Source: Minwuia sp048007105 (GTDB taxonomy: Bacteria; Pseudomonadota; Alphaproteobacteria; Minwuiales; Minwuiaceae). From it: 64,000 nt of DNA. The notes below the pieces were generated by a model that was not told the origin of the DNA, did not search any database, and worked only from the letters and a program-made list of their open reading frames with translations. Made by a program: the position numbers and the translations under genes. Location: assembly GCF_048007105.1 (NCBI RefSeq), contig NZ_CP180352.1:248001-312000 (forward strand). The letters are read 5' to 3'. How positions within the stretch are numbered: position 1 is the first letter of the stretch; each line of letters begins with the position of its first letter. Shown here in pieces: positions 53,523-61,797 of the stretch.

Positions 53523-56500
53523 AGTTCCGCCCCTTCGGCATCGCCGCATTCGCCGGATCGCCATCCGCCCGCCGCCAGGCCGGCAGCGGGTCCCTGCGCC
53601 GGCTCCGCTCCTGACTGTGACGCATCATGTCCGCACGGGCGGTAGCCTCCACCTCGATCCCCGTCTCGCCGAGGCGCTTGCGCGGCCCCTGCGGGCGCAC
53701 GACCTCGTCGGCATTGGCGATGGCGCCGGCGGCGAAATCCTCCGGCGCCTCACCGTCGGTCAGCAAGGCCAGTTCGGCGCTGAGATCGAAGACCCGGTCG
53801 GCGACGATGTGGATCACCTTGCCCTCCCGCTGCAGCTTGCCGCGGACGCCGAGCAGACGTGACGTCAGGACCGTGCGCCGGAAGCGTTCGAAGACATGCG
53901 GCCAGACGATGACGTTGGCGACGCCGGTCTCGTCTTCCAGGGTGGTGAAGATGACGCCCTTGGCGCTGCCCGGGCGCTGACGCACCAGCACCAGGCCAGC
54001 AACGACGATGCGGCGGTTGTTGGGGATATCCGGCAGCACCTCCGACAGCACCGCGCCATGCGCCGACAGCCGTTCTCTCAACAGCGCGCAGGGATGCGAT
54101 CTCAGGGTCAGCTTCAGCCGCTGGTAGTCGGCGACCACTTCCTCGCCGACCCCCATCTCCGGCAACTCCACTTCAGGTTCGGCGATCAGGTCGAAAGGCC
54201 GGTTGTGGCCGGCAGCATCGGCGCGGGCCTCGGCGGCGGCGAACAGCGGCAGCGGCTCCGGCTCCACCGCCCGCGCCGCCCAGAGCGCCTGGCGCCGTGT
54301 CAGACCCAGCGTGCCGAAGGCGTCGGCGTCGGCCAGCACCTTCAGCGTCGCCGTATCCAGTTCCGCCCGCCGCGCCAGCTCCTGCACCGTGCGGTAGCCG
54401 CCCGCCGGCCGGGCCAGCGCGATCCGCGCCGCGGCGTCCGCCTTCAGCCCCTTCACGATGCGGAAACCGAGCCGGACCGCCGTCTTCAGCCCGGTCTTCG
54501 GATCGGGCGCGAGAAGCGGTTCCAGCAGATGGTCGGGGTCGGAATGATTGACGTCGACGGGCCGCACCTCGACGCCGTGGTCGCGCGCGTCGCGCACCAG
54601 CTGCGCCGGGGCGTAGAAGCCCATCGGCTGGCTGTTCAGGATCGCGGCGCAGAAGACGTCCGGATAGTGCTTCTTCAGCCAGGCCGAGACATAGACCAGC
54701 AGCGCGAAGCTGGCGGCGTGACTCTCGGGGAAGCCGTACTCGCCGAAGCCCTCGATCTGCTTGAAGCAGCGCTCGGCGAACTCGCGGTCATAGCCGCGCT
54801 CGACCATGCCCTCGACCAGCTTGACGTTGAAGCTGTGGATGGTGCCGACCTTGCGGAAGGTCGCCATGGCGCGGCGCAGCTTGTCGGATTCGGCCGGGGT
54901 GAAGCCGGCAGCGACGATGGCGATCTTCATCGCCTGCTCCTGGAACAGCGGCACGCCCATGGTCTTGCCCAGTACGCCGCGCAGTTCCTCGGACGGGAAC
55001 TCGACCGGCTCCTCGCCGTTCCGGCGGCGCAGATAGGGATGCACCATGTCGCCCTGGATCGGGCCGGGGCGGACGATCGCCACCTCGATGACCAGATCAT
55101 AGAACTCGCGCGGCTTCAGGCGCGGCAGCATGGTCATCTGCGCCCGGCTCTCGACCTGGAAGACGCCGACCGAATCCGCCTCGCACAGCATGTCGTAGAC
55201 CGCCGGGTCCTCGGGCGGCACCGAGGCCAGTTCCATCGGGCGGTCGTAGCGCTCCTCCAGCAGGCGGAAGGCCTTGGCGATGCAGCTCAGCATCCCCAGC
55301 CCCAGCACATCGACCTTCATCAGGCCGAGCGCCTGCAGATCGTCCTTGTCCCACTGGATGACGGTGCGGTCGGCCATGGCCGCGTTCTCGATCGGCACCA
55401 GTTCCGACAGCGGCCCGCGGCTGATGACGAAGCCGCCGACATGCTGCGACAGATGCCGCGGGAAGCCGTGAAGCTCGCGCGCAAGGCGGAGCGCCTCGGC
55501 CACGGTGGGGTCGTCCGGATCGAGGCCCGCCTCGGCGATGCGGTTCTCCTGCAGCCCCTCCCGCCAGATCGTCTTCGTCATCGCATCGACCGCGTCCAGC
55601 GACAGGCCGAGCGCCTTGCCGACCTCGCGGATCGCGCTCTTGGAGCGGTAGGAGATCACCGTCGCGGCCAGCCCGGCCCGGTCGCGGCCGTATTTCCCGT
55701 AGATGTACTGGATCACCTCCTCGCGCCGCTCGTGCTCGAAATCGACGTCGATATCCGGCGGCTCGTTGCGCTCGGCGCTGACGAACCGCTCGAACAGCAG
55801 GTCCATGGTCGAGGGATCGACCGAGGTGACGCCCAGGCAGTAGCAGACCGCCGAGTTCGCCGCCGAGCCCCGCCCCTGGCAGAGAATGCCCTTCATGCGG
55901 GCGAAGCGGACAATGTCGTGGACGGTCAGGAAGTAGGGCGCGTAGTTCAGCTCCGCGATCAGCGCCAGCTCGTGCTCGATCAGACCGCGGACCTTGTCCG
56001 GCAGTACCTTGCCGTAGCGGGTCTCGGCCCCGGCCCAGGTCAGCCGCTCCAGCGTCTTCTGGGTGGTCTCCCCGGGGATGGCGATCTCGTCCGGGTACTC
56101 ATAGGCCAGTTCGTCCAGCGAGAAGGTGACCCGTTCCAGGATCTCCAGCGTCCGCGCCACCGCATCGGGCGCTTCGGCAAACAGCCGCGCCATCTCGTCC
56201 GGCGTCTTCAGGTGCCGCTCGGCATTGGCCAGCAGACGCCGCCCCGCCGCCTGCACCGTGCAGCCTTCCCGGATCGCCGTCAGCACGTCCTGCAGCCGCC
56301 GCCGCTCCGGCACGTGGTAGCGCACGTCGTTGGTCGCGATCAGCCCGAGGCCGGTTTCCGCCGACAGCGCCTGCAGCCGCCCCAGCCGGCGGCGGTCGTC
56401 GCCACGCCCCAGCATCTGCGCGGCCAGGTAGGCGCGGTCGCCGTAGATGTCGCGGATCTTGCGGAGGAAGTCCGCATCCTCACCGAGCGCGATGACGATC

Positions 56501-56856
56501 TGACCGTCGGCCTCCGCCGCCGCGTCTCCGAGGTCGAGGTAACAGTCGCCCTTCTCGGCCCGCCGCCGGCCCAGCGTCAGCAGCCGGCTGAGACGGCCAT
56601 AGGCGGCGCGGTCGGACGGATAGCAGAGCAGTTCCTTCCCGTCGCGGAAGACAAGGCGGCAGCCGGTGCGGAACGGCATCTGCAGATTCTTCGCCGTCAG
56701 ATGGGCGCGGACCACCCCGGCCAGCGTGTTGCGGTCGGCCACGCCGATGCCGGCCAGCCCCAGCGCCGACGCCTGGGCCGCAAGTTCCTCGGCGTGGGAA
56801 CCGCCTTCGAGGAAGCTGAAATTGCTGGTGACGTGCCATTCGGCATAGGCGGCCAT
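53515..56856 (-). CDS. dnaE2: Error-prone DNA polymerase (DnaE2 type)
   Basis: C-family polymerase of 1113 residues used in SOS mutagenesis and lesion bypass. An N-terminal PHP domain (MAAYAEWHVTSNFSFLEGGS, HAEELAAQASALGLAGIGVAD) lacks most metal ligands of a working exonuclease. The palm has DVDFEHERREEVIQYIYGKY with the catalytic aspartates, then GRGSAANSAVCYCLG and WDKDDLQALGLMKVDVLGLG. An OB fold lies near the C-terminus (GLVLVRQRPGSAKGVIFTTL). ATG 56856 matches the family start. A perfect LexA box lies about 30 bases upstream. The usual partners imuA and imuB are not adjacent. Confidence 0.95.
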   Translation of the reverse strand: MAAYAEWHVTSNFSFLEGGSHAEELAAQASALGLAGIGVADRNTLAGVVRAHLTAKNLQMPFRTGCRLVFRDGKELLCYPSDRAAYGRLSRLLTLGRRRAEKGDCYLDLGDAAAEADGQIVIALGEDADFLRKIRDIYGDRAYLAAQMLGRGDDRRRLGRLQALSAETGLGLIATNDVRYHVPERRRLQDVLTAIREGCTVQAAGRRLLANAERHLKTPDEMARLFAEAPDAVARTLEILERVTFSLDELAYEYPDEIAIPGETTQKTLERLTWAGAETRYGKVLPDKVRGLIEHELALIAELNYAPYFLTVHDIVRFARMKGILCQGRGSAANSAVCYCLGVTSVDPSTMDLLFERFVSAERNEPPDIDVDFEHERREEVIQYIYGKYGRDRAGLAATVISYRSKSAIREVGKALGLSLDAVDAMTKTIWREGLQENRIAEAGLDPDDPTVAEALRLARELHGFPRHLSQHVGGFVISRGPLSELVPIENAAMADRTVIQWDKDDLQALGLMKVDVLGLGMLSCIAKAFRLLEERYDRPMELASVPPEDPAVYDMLCEADSVGVFQVESRAQMTMLPRLKPREFYDLVIEVAIVRPGPIQGDMVHPYLRRRNGEEPVEFPSEELRGVLGKTMGVPLFQEQAMKIAIVAAGFTPAESDKLRRAMATFRKVGTIHSFNVKLVEGMVERGYDREFAERCFKQIEGFGEYGFPESHAASFALLVYVSAWLKKHYPDVFCAAILNSQPMGFYAPAQLVRDARDHGVEVRPVDVNHSDPDHLLEPLLAPDPKTGLKTAVRLGFRIVKGLKADAAARIALARPAGGYRTVQELARRAELDTATLKVLADADAFGTLGLTRRQALWAARAVEPEPLPLFAAAEARADAAGHNRPFDLIAEPEVELPEMGVGEEVVADYQRLKLTLRSHPCALLRERLSAHGAVLSEVLPDIPNNRRIVVAGLVLVRQRPGSAKGVIFTTLEDETGVANVIVWPHVFERFRRTVLTSRLLGVRGKLQREGKVIHIVADRVFDLSAELALLTDGEAPEDFAAGAIANADEVVRPQGPRKRLGETGIEVEATARADMMRHSQERSRRRDPLPAWRRADGDPANAAMPKGRNFR

Positions 56857-56884
56857 GTCCGCATTCCCTCGCATCCGGGAATGA

Positions 56885-56899
56885 GAACATAAATAGAAC
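56885..56899 (-). promoter_or_regulatory. LexA operator (SOS box) of dnaE2
   Basis: GAAC-ATAAATA-GAAC on the plus strand is GTTC-N7-GTTC on the minus strand, the exact alphaproteobacterial LexA consensus. It ends 29 bases before the dnaE2 start, where it would block the promoter until DNA damage. Confidence 0.9.
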
Positions 56900-56920
56900 A
56901 TTCAGCTGTTTCAAGTTCGC

Positions 56921-57000
56921 TTTGCCGCCCTTGGACTTAATCCGAGGGCCTCGGCGCGGATCCAGCCAGAGGTCTTCGGGTCAAGCCCGAAGACAAAAAA
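56921..57000. repeat. Composite palindromic repeat, type 1b copy 2
   Basis: The hairpins CCTTGGA-CTTAA-TCCGAGG and GTCTTCGGG-TCAAG-CCCGAAGAC are joined by a filler with CCTCGGCGCGGATC. The flanks TTTGCCGCC and ACAAAAAAGGC match the copy at 37129-37212 in the same orientation. It lies between dnaE2 and the M67 peptidase gene; the dnaE2 promoter is at its left edge. Confidence 0.8.
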
Positions 57001-57008
57001 GGCTGCCG

Positions 57009-57443
57009 TCAGCCCTCGTCGACCACCTCGATCTCCAGCCGTTCCGGCTCGTCGTCCGGCGCCAGCCGCCAGGCCGCCAGACCCTGCGGCCCGCCCCAGC
57101 GCATACCCATGATCAGCCAGACCAGTTCCGGCTCGTGCGCCTCGGCGCGGTCGCGTTCCGACGGCACCGGATCGCCAAAGGGATGGCTGTGGAAATGGCC
57201 GACGACCTCGACGCCCCTGGCGCGCGACTCCCGCTGCGTGCGCAGCCGGAGACCCGGATCGATCTCGAAATGCGTCGCGGCATCTTCGGCCAGGTTCGGG
57301 CTCGGCACGATCGCGCCGATCTCGATCAGGTCCCCGGCGCGCCGCCCGAGCAGCAGGCCGCAGCCCTCGTTGGGCATCGCCTCGCCCAATTGGCGGAAGA
57401 TCTCTCCGGCGCAGTCTGCCGGCAGCCGGACGCGCCCGGTCAA
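57009..57443 (-). CDS. M67-family (JAB/MPN) metallopeptidase
   Basis: Small JAMM-domain protein of 144 residues, expected to be a zinc isopeptidase or peptidase. The metal site is visible as the glutamate in AMPNEGCGLLLGRRAGD and the H-x-H-x-H...S...D pattern in VVGHFHSHPFGDPVPSERD. All ligands are present. No ubiquitin-like or ThiS/MoaD gene is adjacent to suggest a substrate. It overlaps the small membrane protein gene by four bases. Confidence 0.9.
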   Translation of the reverse strand: MTGRVRLPADCAGEIFRQLGEAMPNEGCGLLLGRRAGDLIEIGAIVPSPNLAEDAATHFEIDPGLRLRTQRESRARGVEVVGHFHSHPFGDPVPSERDRAEAHEPELVWLIMGMRWGGPQGLAAWRLAPDDEPERLEIEVVDEG

Positions 57444-57802
57444 TTGCCGCCCGTCCGCCCGACAGTCCGGCCGGTCGCGGGGTCCAGCACCACCGCACGG
57501 ATCACGCCGCCCGGCTCCTCCACCAGCAGCAGAATAAGCCCGTCGGACACCTGCGCATCGATCAGACGGCCCTCGCCGATGTCGTATTCCCAGGCCGGAC
57601 CGTCAGGCAATTGCACCTGCCGCACGACCGGCGCGGCGCCGGCAGCTGCGGCACGTTCGGGCGCAGGATCGCCTGAGGCGACGCCGCCGAACAGTTCGGT
57701 TGCCTTGTAGATAATGATGCCCGTCATCGCCAGAATGGCTATACCCAGCACCACGACAATGATCTTGAGCACGCGGAAATTGGGCTGTTCGTCGTCTGAC
57801 AT
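57440..57802 (-). CDS. Small single-pass membrane protein (DUF6476-like)
   Basis: Protein of 120 residues with one N-terminal helix (FRVLKIIVVVLGIAILAMTGI, about residues 9-32) and a soluble periplasmic-side domain. That domain reads PVVRQVQLPDGPAWEYDIGE and LILLLVEEPGGVIRAVVLDP, like one small beta-rich repeat. The gene order M67 peptidase, this protein, RluA-family synthase and rpoH is one I recall from related bacteria, where it is listed as DUF6476; the name is from memory. ATG 57802 is chosen over much longer frame extensions into the pseudouridine synthase gene. Confidence 0.7.
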   Translation of the reverse strand: MSDDEQPNFRVLKIIVVVLGIAILAMTGIIIYKATELFGGVASGDPAPERAAAAGAAPVVRQVQLPDGPAWEYDIGEGRLIDAQVSDGLILLLVEEPGGVIRAVVLDPATGRTVGRTGGN

Positions 57803-57815
57803 CACTGTATCCGGC

Positions 57816-58775
57816 GTGCTGGAAGCCACGGTTGAAGACGCGGACGCCGGCGAGCGGCTGGACCGGTTTCTCAGCCGGTCCTTCGGCGACCTGTCGCGCT
57901 CCCGGCTCAAGGCCCTGATCGGACAGGGCAAGGTGCAGGCAGCGGGGCGGACGATACTGGACCCCTCATACCGGGTCAAACCGGGGGAGACGCTGTCGGT
58001 CAGGGTGCCGCCCGCCGAACCCGCGGAACCGGTGGCGCAGGACATCGCTCTGGAAATCCTGTTCGAGGACCCGCACCTGATCGTCGTGAACAAGCCGGCC
58101 GGTCTGGTCGTGCACCCCGCGGCCGGCAATCCCGACGGCACACTGGTCAACGCGCTGATTGCTCATTGCGGCGAGAGCCTGTCCGGCATCGGCGGCGTGA
58201 AACGGCCGGGAATCGTCCACCGCCTCGACAAGGATACGTCCGGCGTCATGGTCGCGGCGAAGACCGACGCCGCCCATCAGGGCCTGTCGGAGTTGTTCCA
58301 GCGCCACGACATCGAGCGCATGTATCTCGCCCTTGTCCGCGGCGTGCCGAGCCATCCGAAAAGCACGGTCGAAGGCCCCATCGGCCGCGATCCGAAGAAC
58401 CGCAAACGCATGACGGTCCGCGAGGGCGGCAAGCCCGCCGTCACCCATTACCGGGTGGCCGAACGGGCAGGCGACGCCGCGGCGCTGGTCGAATGCACCC
58501 TGGAGACCGGGCGTACGCATCAGATCCGCGTGCACATGGCGCATATCGGCCATCCGGTTATCGGCGACCCGCTCTACGGCCGGCTGCGGGGCGGTTCCCT
58601 GAAAGGGCTAGACGAAGCGGCGCGCCAGGCGGCACGGGCCTTTCCGCGCCAGGCGCTGCATGCGGCGGTGCTGGGGTTCATCCACCCCGTCACGGGCGAG
58701 GATCTGAGCTTCCGGGCGCAATTGCCGCAGGACATGTCGGAACTGATCCGCACCCTGTTACGTTCGGTAAAATGA
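57816..58775 (+). CDS. RluA-family pseudouridine synthase (RluD-like)
   Basis: Converts specific uridines of 23S rRNA to pseudouridine. It has an N-terminal S4 RNA-binding domain (AGERLDRFLSRSFGDLSRSR, then PSYRVKPGETLSVRVP). The catalytic domain has VVNKPAGLVVHPAAGNPDG and the active aspartate in GIVHRLDKDTSGVMVAAKT, followed by LETGRTHQIRVHMAHIGHPV. The domain order is that of RluD. The start is uncertain: GTG 57816 is close to the S4 domain, and no upstream ATG is convincing. It is divergent from the small membrane protein gene and 108 bases before rpoH. Confidence 0.92.
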   Translation: MLEATVEDADAGERLDRFLSRSFGDLSRSRLKALIGQGKVQAAGRTILDPSYRVKPGETLSVRVPPAEPAEPVAQDIALEILFEDPHLIVVNKPAGLVVHPAAGNPDGTLVNALIAHCGESLSGIGGVKRPGIVHRLDKDTSGVMVAAKTDAAHQGLSELFQRHDIERMYLALVRGVPSHPKSTVEGPIGRDPKNRKRMTVREGGKPAVTHYRVAERAGDAAALVECTLETGRTHQIRVHMAHIGHPVIGDPLYGRLRGGSLKGLDEAARQAARAFPRQALHAAVLGFIHPVTGEDLSFRAQLPQDMSELIRTLLRSVK

Positions 58776-58781
58776 ACGCAA

Positions 58782-58810
58782 CTTGCGCGAATTTGCGCGG
58801 GTTCCCAGAT
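58782..58810 (+). promoter_or_regulatory. Possible heat-shock (sigma-32) promoter of rpoH
   Basis: CTTGCG (58782-58787) and CCAGAT (58805-58810) are 17 bases apart, about 75 bases before the rpoH start. The upstream hexamer resembles the alphaproteobacterial sigma-32 -35 box CTTGAA, while the downstream one is only a partial match. It would allow autoregulation. Confidence 0.35.
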
Positions 58811-58855
58811 AAACACCGTTCAGGATGCAGTCAGGCAGGGGCGTGACAGTGTCCT

Positions 58856-58879
58856 GGACCCAATAAAAAGAGGGGTTCC
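58856..58879 (+). promoter_or_regulatory. Hairpin covering the rpoH ribosome-binding site
   Basis: GGACCC (58856-58861) can pair with GGGGTTCC (58872-58879) through six pairs with one bulged T, around the loop AATAAAAAGA(G). The Shine-Dalgarno run GGGG sits in the pairing arm, ten bases from the start codon. Such a weak stem could melt on warming, as in heat-shock RNA thermometers. Confidence 0.4.
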
Positions 58880-58883
58880 GACT

Positions 58884-59795
58884 ATGGCTGGACGCAACAC
58901 GATCCCGGCGCTCTCACCCGACGGCAGCCTGAGCCGCTACATGGAAGAAATCCGCAAGTTCCCGATGCTGGAGCCTGAGGAAGAGTACATGCTGGGCAAG
59001 AGCTTCAAGGAACATGGCGACTACGAGGCGGCCCACAAGATGGTGACCTCCCACCTCCGCCTGGTCGCCAAGATCGCCATGGGCTACCGCGGCTACGGCC
59101 TGCCGGTGCAGGAACTGATCTCCGAAGGCAATGTCGGCATGATGCAGGCGGTGAAGCGCTTCGATCCCGACAAGGGCTTCCGTCTCGCCACCTATGCCAT
59201 GTGGTGGATCCGCGCCTCGATCCAGGAATACATCCTGCGCTCTTGGTCGCTGGTGAAGATGGGCACCACCGCGGCGCAGAAGAAGCTGTTCTTCAACCTG
59301 CGCAAGCTGAAGGGCCAGTTGCAGGCGATCGACGAAGGCGACCTGCACCCCGACACCGTCACCACCATCGCCACCAAGCTGCAGGTCTCCGAGCAGGAGG
59401 TCATCGACATGAACCGCCGTCTGGCGGCCCCCGATCACTCGCTGAACGCGCCGCTGCGCATGGATGGCGACGAGGAGTGGATGGACTGGCTGACCGACGA
59501 CAGCGAGACCCAGGAAGACACGCTGGGCGAGTCGGAGGAGCTGACCCAGCGCCGCGCGATGCTGGAAGGCGCCATGGACGTGCTCAACGAACGTGAGCGC
59601 CACATCCTGACCGAGCGCCGGCTGAAGGAGAATCCCTCCACGCTGGAAGAGCTGAGCCAGGAGTACGGCGTCAGCCGCGAGCGTGTCCGCCAGATCGAGG
59701 TCCGCGCCTTCGAGAAGCTGCAGAAGGCGGTCAAGAACGCCGCCCTGGAGCAGCGCAACCGCGCCGAGAAGAAACGGCTCGCCTTCGCCCGGTAG
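58884..59795 (+). CDS. rpoH: RNA polymerase heat-shock sigma factor (sigma-32)
   Basis: Directs RNA polymerase to chaperone and protease genes. The 303 residues show region 2 (LRLVAKIAMGYRGYGLPVQE and FRLATYAMWWIRASIQEYIL). The RpoH box is QKKLFFNLRKLKGQL, which is also the DnaK/FtsH control region. Region 4 is LSQEYGVSRERVRQIEVRAF. The start MAGRNTIPALSPDGSLSRYM matches alphaproteobacterial RpoH. An upstream sigma-32-like promoter and a hairpin over the ribosome-binding site suggest transcriptional and translational control. Confidence 0.97.
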   Translation: MAGRNTIPALSPDGSLSRYMEEIRKFPMLEPEEEYMLGKSFKEHGDYEAAHKMVTSHLRLVAKIAMGYRGYGLPVQELISEGNVGMMQAVKRFDPDKGFRLATYAMWWIRASIQEYILRSWSLVKMGTTAAQKKLFFNLRKLKGQLQAIDEGDLHPDTVTTIATKLQVSEQEVIDMNRRLAAPDHSLNAPLRMDGDEEWMDWLTDDSETQEDTLGESEELTQRRAMLEGAMDVLNERERHILTERRLKENPSTLEELSQEYGVSRERVRQIEVRAFEKLQKAVKNAALEQRNRAEKKRLAFAR

Positions 59796-59798
59796 CAC

Positions 59799-59822
59799 CC
59801 CGCGCCCCGTCGGGCGCGGCTT
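59799..59822 (+). terminator. Possible terminator of rpoH
   Basis: CCGCGCCC pairs exactly with GGGCGCGG around the loop CGTC, three bases after the rpoH stop. The tail CTTG is poor in T, so this is a weak or factor-assisted terminator at best. Confidence 0.45.
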
Positions 59823-59880
59823 GCGCCCATAGTCGCAATCACGGCACATTTCCCCGTAACGATAAACGGGGAGGACGGGC

Positions 59881-60683
59881 ATGAGCGACGCGGCGCCTTT
59901 CGAGGTCTATGCGATCAAATATGCCGAGCGCGAGGCGCGCCGCGGCGATCATTTCATCGGCGGCGATCCGCACGACGCGCCGATGGACATGGACTATTTC
60001 GTCTGGGCGCTGGTCCGCGAGGACAAGGTCTGGGTGGTCGATACCGGCTTCGACGTGCTGGACGCCGAGCGCCGCAACCGCCGGCTGGTGCGGACCGTGC
60101 GCGAGGGGCTGGGCCTGATCGGCATCGACAGCCACGCCGTCGAGGACGTCATCGTCACGCACCTGCACTACGACCATATCGGCGGCTACGAGCATTTCCC
60201 GAATGCGCAGTTCCACCTGCAGGACCGCGAGATGGCCTACGCCACCGGACGGCACATGACGCGGCCCGCCATCAGCCACGCCTACACGCCCGAGCACATC
60301 GCCGATCTGGTTCACCGGGTCTTCGCCGGCCGCGTGGTCTTCCATGACGGCGAGGCCGGGCTGGACGCAGGGCTGAGCGTCCACTGGGTCGGCGGTCATA
60401 CGGCGGGGCTGCAGATCGTGCGCATATGGACGCGGATCGGCTGGATTGTGCTCGCCTCCGACGCCAGCCACTACTACGAGAACATGGAGGCCGCCGGCCC
60501 TTCGTCATCGTCTGGAACCAGGGCGAGATGCTGGACGCCTTCGACACCATGCGCCGACTGGCCGACGATCCGGCCTGGATCGTGCCCGGCCATGACCCCC
60601 AGGTCTTCGACCGCTACGACGCGCCCTCGGCCGATCTGAAGGGCAAGGTCGTACGCCTGGACGCCGAGCCGAAGGCCGGGTGA
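59881..60683 (+). pseudogene. N-acyl-homoserine-lactonase-like metallo-beta-lactamase fold hydrolase, broken by a one-base deletion
   Basis: MBL-fold hydrolase. The zinc motif is intact in VIVTHLHYDHIGGYEHF, and WVGGHTAGLQIVRIWTRIGW with the next ligand and IVLASDASHYYENM follow in the first frame. After EA (about 60503) that frame becomes serine/threonine-rich and stops at 60639. The proper continuation RPFVIVWNQGEMLDAFDTMR to VVRLDAEPKAG is in another frame and ends at 60683, next to the DUF1194 start. One missing base near 60500-60506 explains it; the repaired protein would have 267 residues. The last metal ligand (VPGHDPQVFDRY) lies beyond the break. Confidence 0.85.
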
Positions 60684-61390
60684 TGCGGGGCCTGGCGGCA
60701 GCACTGTTGCTGGCGCTGGTCCTGTTTCCGTCGGCCCGGGCCCAGCAGGCGACCGATGTCGCCATCGTGCTGGCCGTCGACGCCTCTTCCTCGGTCAATC
60801 TGGAAGAGTTCGGCCTGCAGATGCAGGGTATCGCCGCGGCGCTGCGCGACCCGCAGGTCCTCAGCACGATCGCCGAGGGCCCCTCGGGCAGCATCGCCAT
60901 CGCGCTGGTGCAGTGGTCAGGACCGTTGCAGACAAGGGTGGCCGTGCCCTGGCGGCTGGTGGAGGGGGCGGACAGCGCCGAGGCGCTGGCGAAGGAGATC
61001 GAGGAGACTCCTCGGTACTTCTACGCCGGTTCCACCGCCATCGGCCGGGCACTGGTCTATTCGGCCGCCGTTTTCGACAAGCTGCCCTGGTCCGCGGGGC
61101 GTCGCGTGATCGACATCTCCGGCGACGGTTCCAACACGGACAATCCGCCGGTCGGGCCGGCACGCGCGGAGGTGCTCGACCGCGGCATCGTCATCAACGG
61201 CCTGCCCATCCTGGCGCAGGAGCCCGAGGTCGACCGCTACTACGCCGAGCAGGTGATCGGCGGCCATGGCGCCTTCATCGAGGTTGCGCGCGATTACAAT
61301 GCCTTCACTGCGGCGATGACAAGAAAGCTGGTCCGTGAGATACGGACCCAACCTCTCATCTCGCGACTGGAACAAGACCCGCGACCATGA
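60683..61390 (+). CDS. Secreted DUF1194 (von Willebrand A-like) protein
   Basis: Protein of 235 residues with a Sec signal peptide (MRGLAAALLLALVLFPSARA). A VWA-like domain follows: the metal-ion-dependent adhesion site motif is VDASSSVNLEE, with a threonine/serine in AGSTAIGRALVYSA and the aspartate in VIDISGDGSNTDNPPVG. All three metal-site parts are present. DUF1194 proteins are common in alphaproteobacteria; their ligand is unknown. Its ATG overlaps the stop of the lactonase-like gene by one base (TGATG) and its stop overlaps the STAS gene by four bases. Confidence 0.87.
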   Translation: MRGLAAALLLALVLFPSARAQQATDVAIVLAVDASSSVNLEEFGLQMQGIAAALRDPQVLSTIAEGPSGSIAIALVQWSGPLQTRVAVPWRLVEGADSAEALAKEIEETPRYFYAGSTAIGRALVYSAAVFDKLPWSAGRRVIDISGDGSNTDNPPVGPARAEVLDRGIVINGLPILAQEPEVDRYYAEQVIGGHGAFIEVARDYNAFTAAMTRKLVREIRTQPLISRLEQDPRP

Positions 61391-61797
61391 CAGCGCTCAA
61401 GGTGATCCGGCACGGACGGCATTTCACCATCGCGATCCGCGCCGAGGACACGACAGTCGTCGTCGCCGCGTTCGGGCTTCCGATCGGCTGGGAGATGACC
61501 GATATCGACAAGTCGATCCGGACCGCTCTGCCCGAGAACTGGGAACGCATCGTCTTCGACCTGTCGAAGACCGATTTCGCCGATTCCAGCCTGCTGGGTC
61601 TCATCCGCAGGTACTGGCAGGAGGCGGCCGTGCCGGGACCGGACGGCCGGTCCCGCGACGTCTGCATCCTCGCGCTGCCCGGCACCAAGATGCACGAGAA
61701 GCTGAAGCTGACCCGGATCGACCGGCGGATCCGTGTGGTCGAGAGCCTGGATGCGGCCGAGATACATGGCGGCGCGGGCGAGTTCGGACAGGATTGA
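61387..61797 (+). CDS. STAS-like domain protein
   Basis: Protein of 136 residues. The core RIVFDLSKTDFADSSLLGLI resembles STAS (anti-sigma antagonist) domains, with serines at the usual phosphorylation site (DSS). The later CILALPGTKMHEKLKLTRID and RIRVVESLDAAEI match the helix and closing strand. It is coupled to the secreted DUF1194 gene by ATGA, an unusual pairing. No kinase or sigma factor gene is adjacent. A perfect eight-base hairpin without a T-run follows at 61799-61818. Confidence 0.72.
   Translation: MTALKVIRHGRHFTIAIRAEDTTVVVAAFGLPIGWEMTDIDKSIRTALPENWERIVFDLSKTDFADSSLLGLIRRYWQEAAVPGPDGRSRDVCILALPGTKMHEKLKLTRIDRRIRVVESLDAAEIHGGAGEFGQD

Noticed and set aside
53896..56892. A 998-codon open frame on the plus strand opposite dnaE2
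   Set aside because: Low-complexity shadow of dnaE2 with no domain and no start site; dnaE2 itself is intact on the minus strand.
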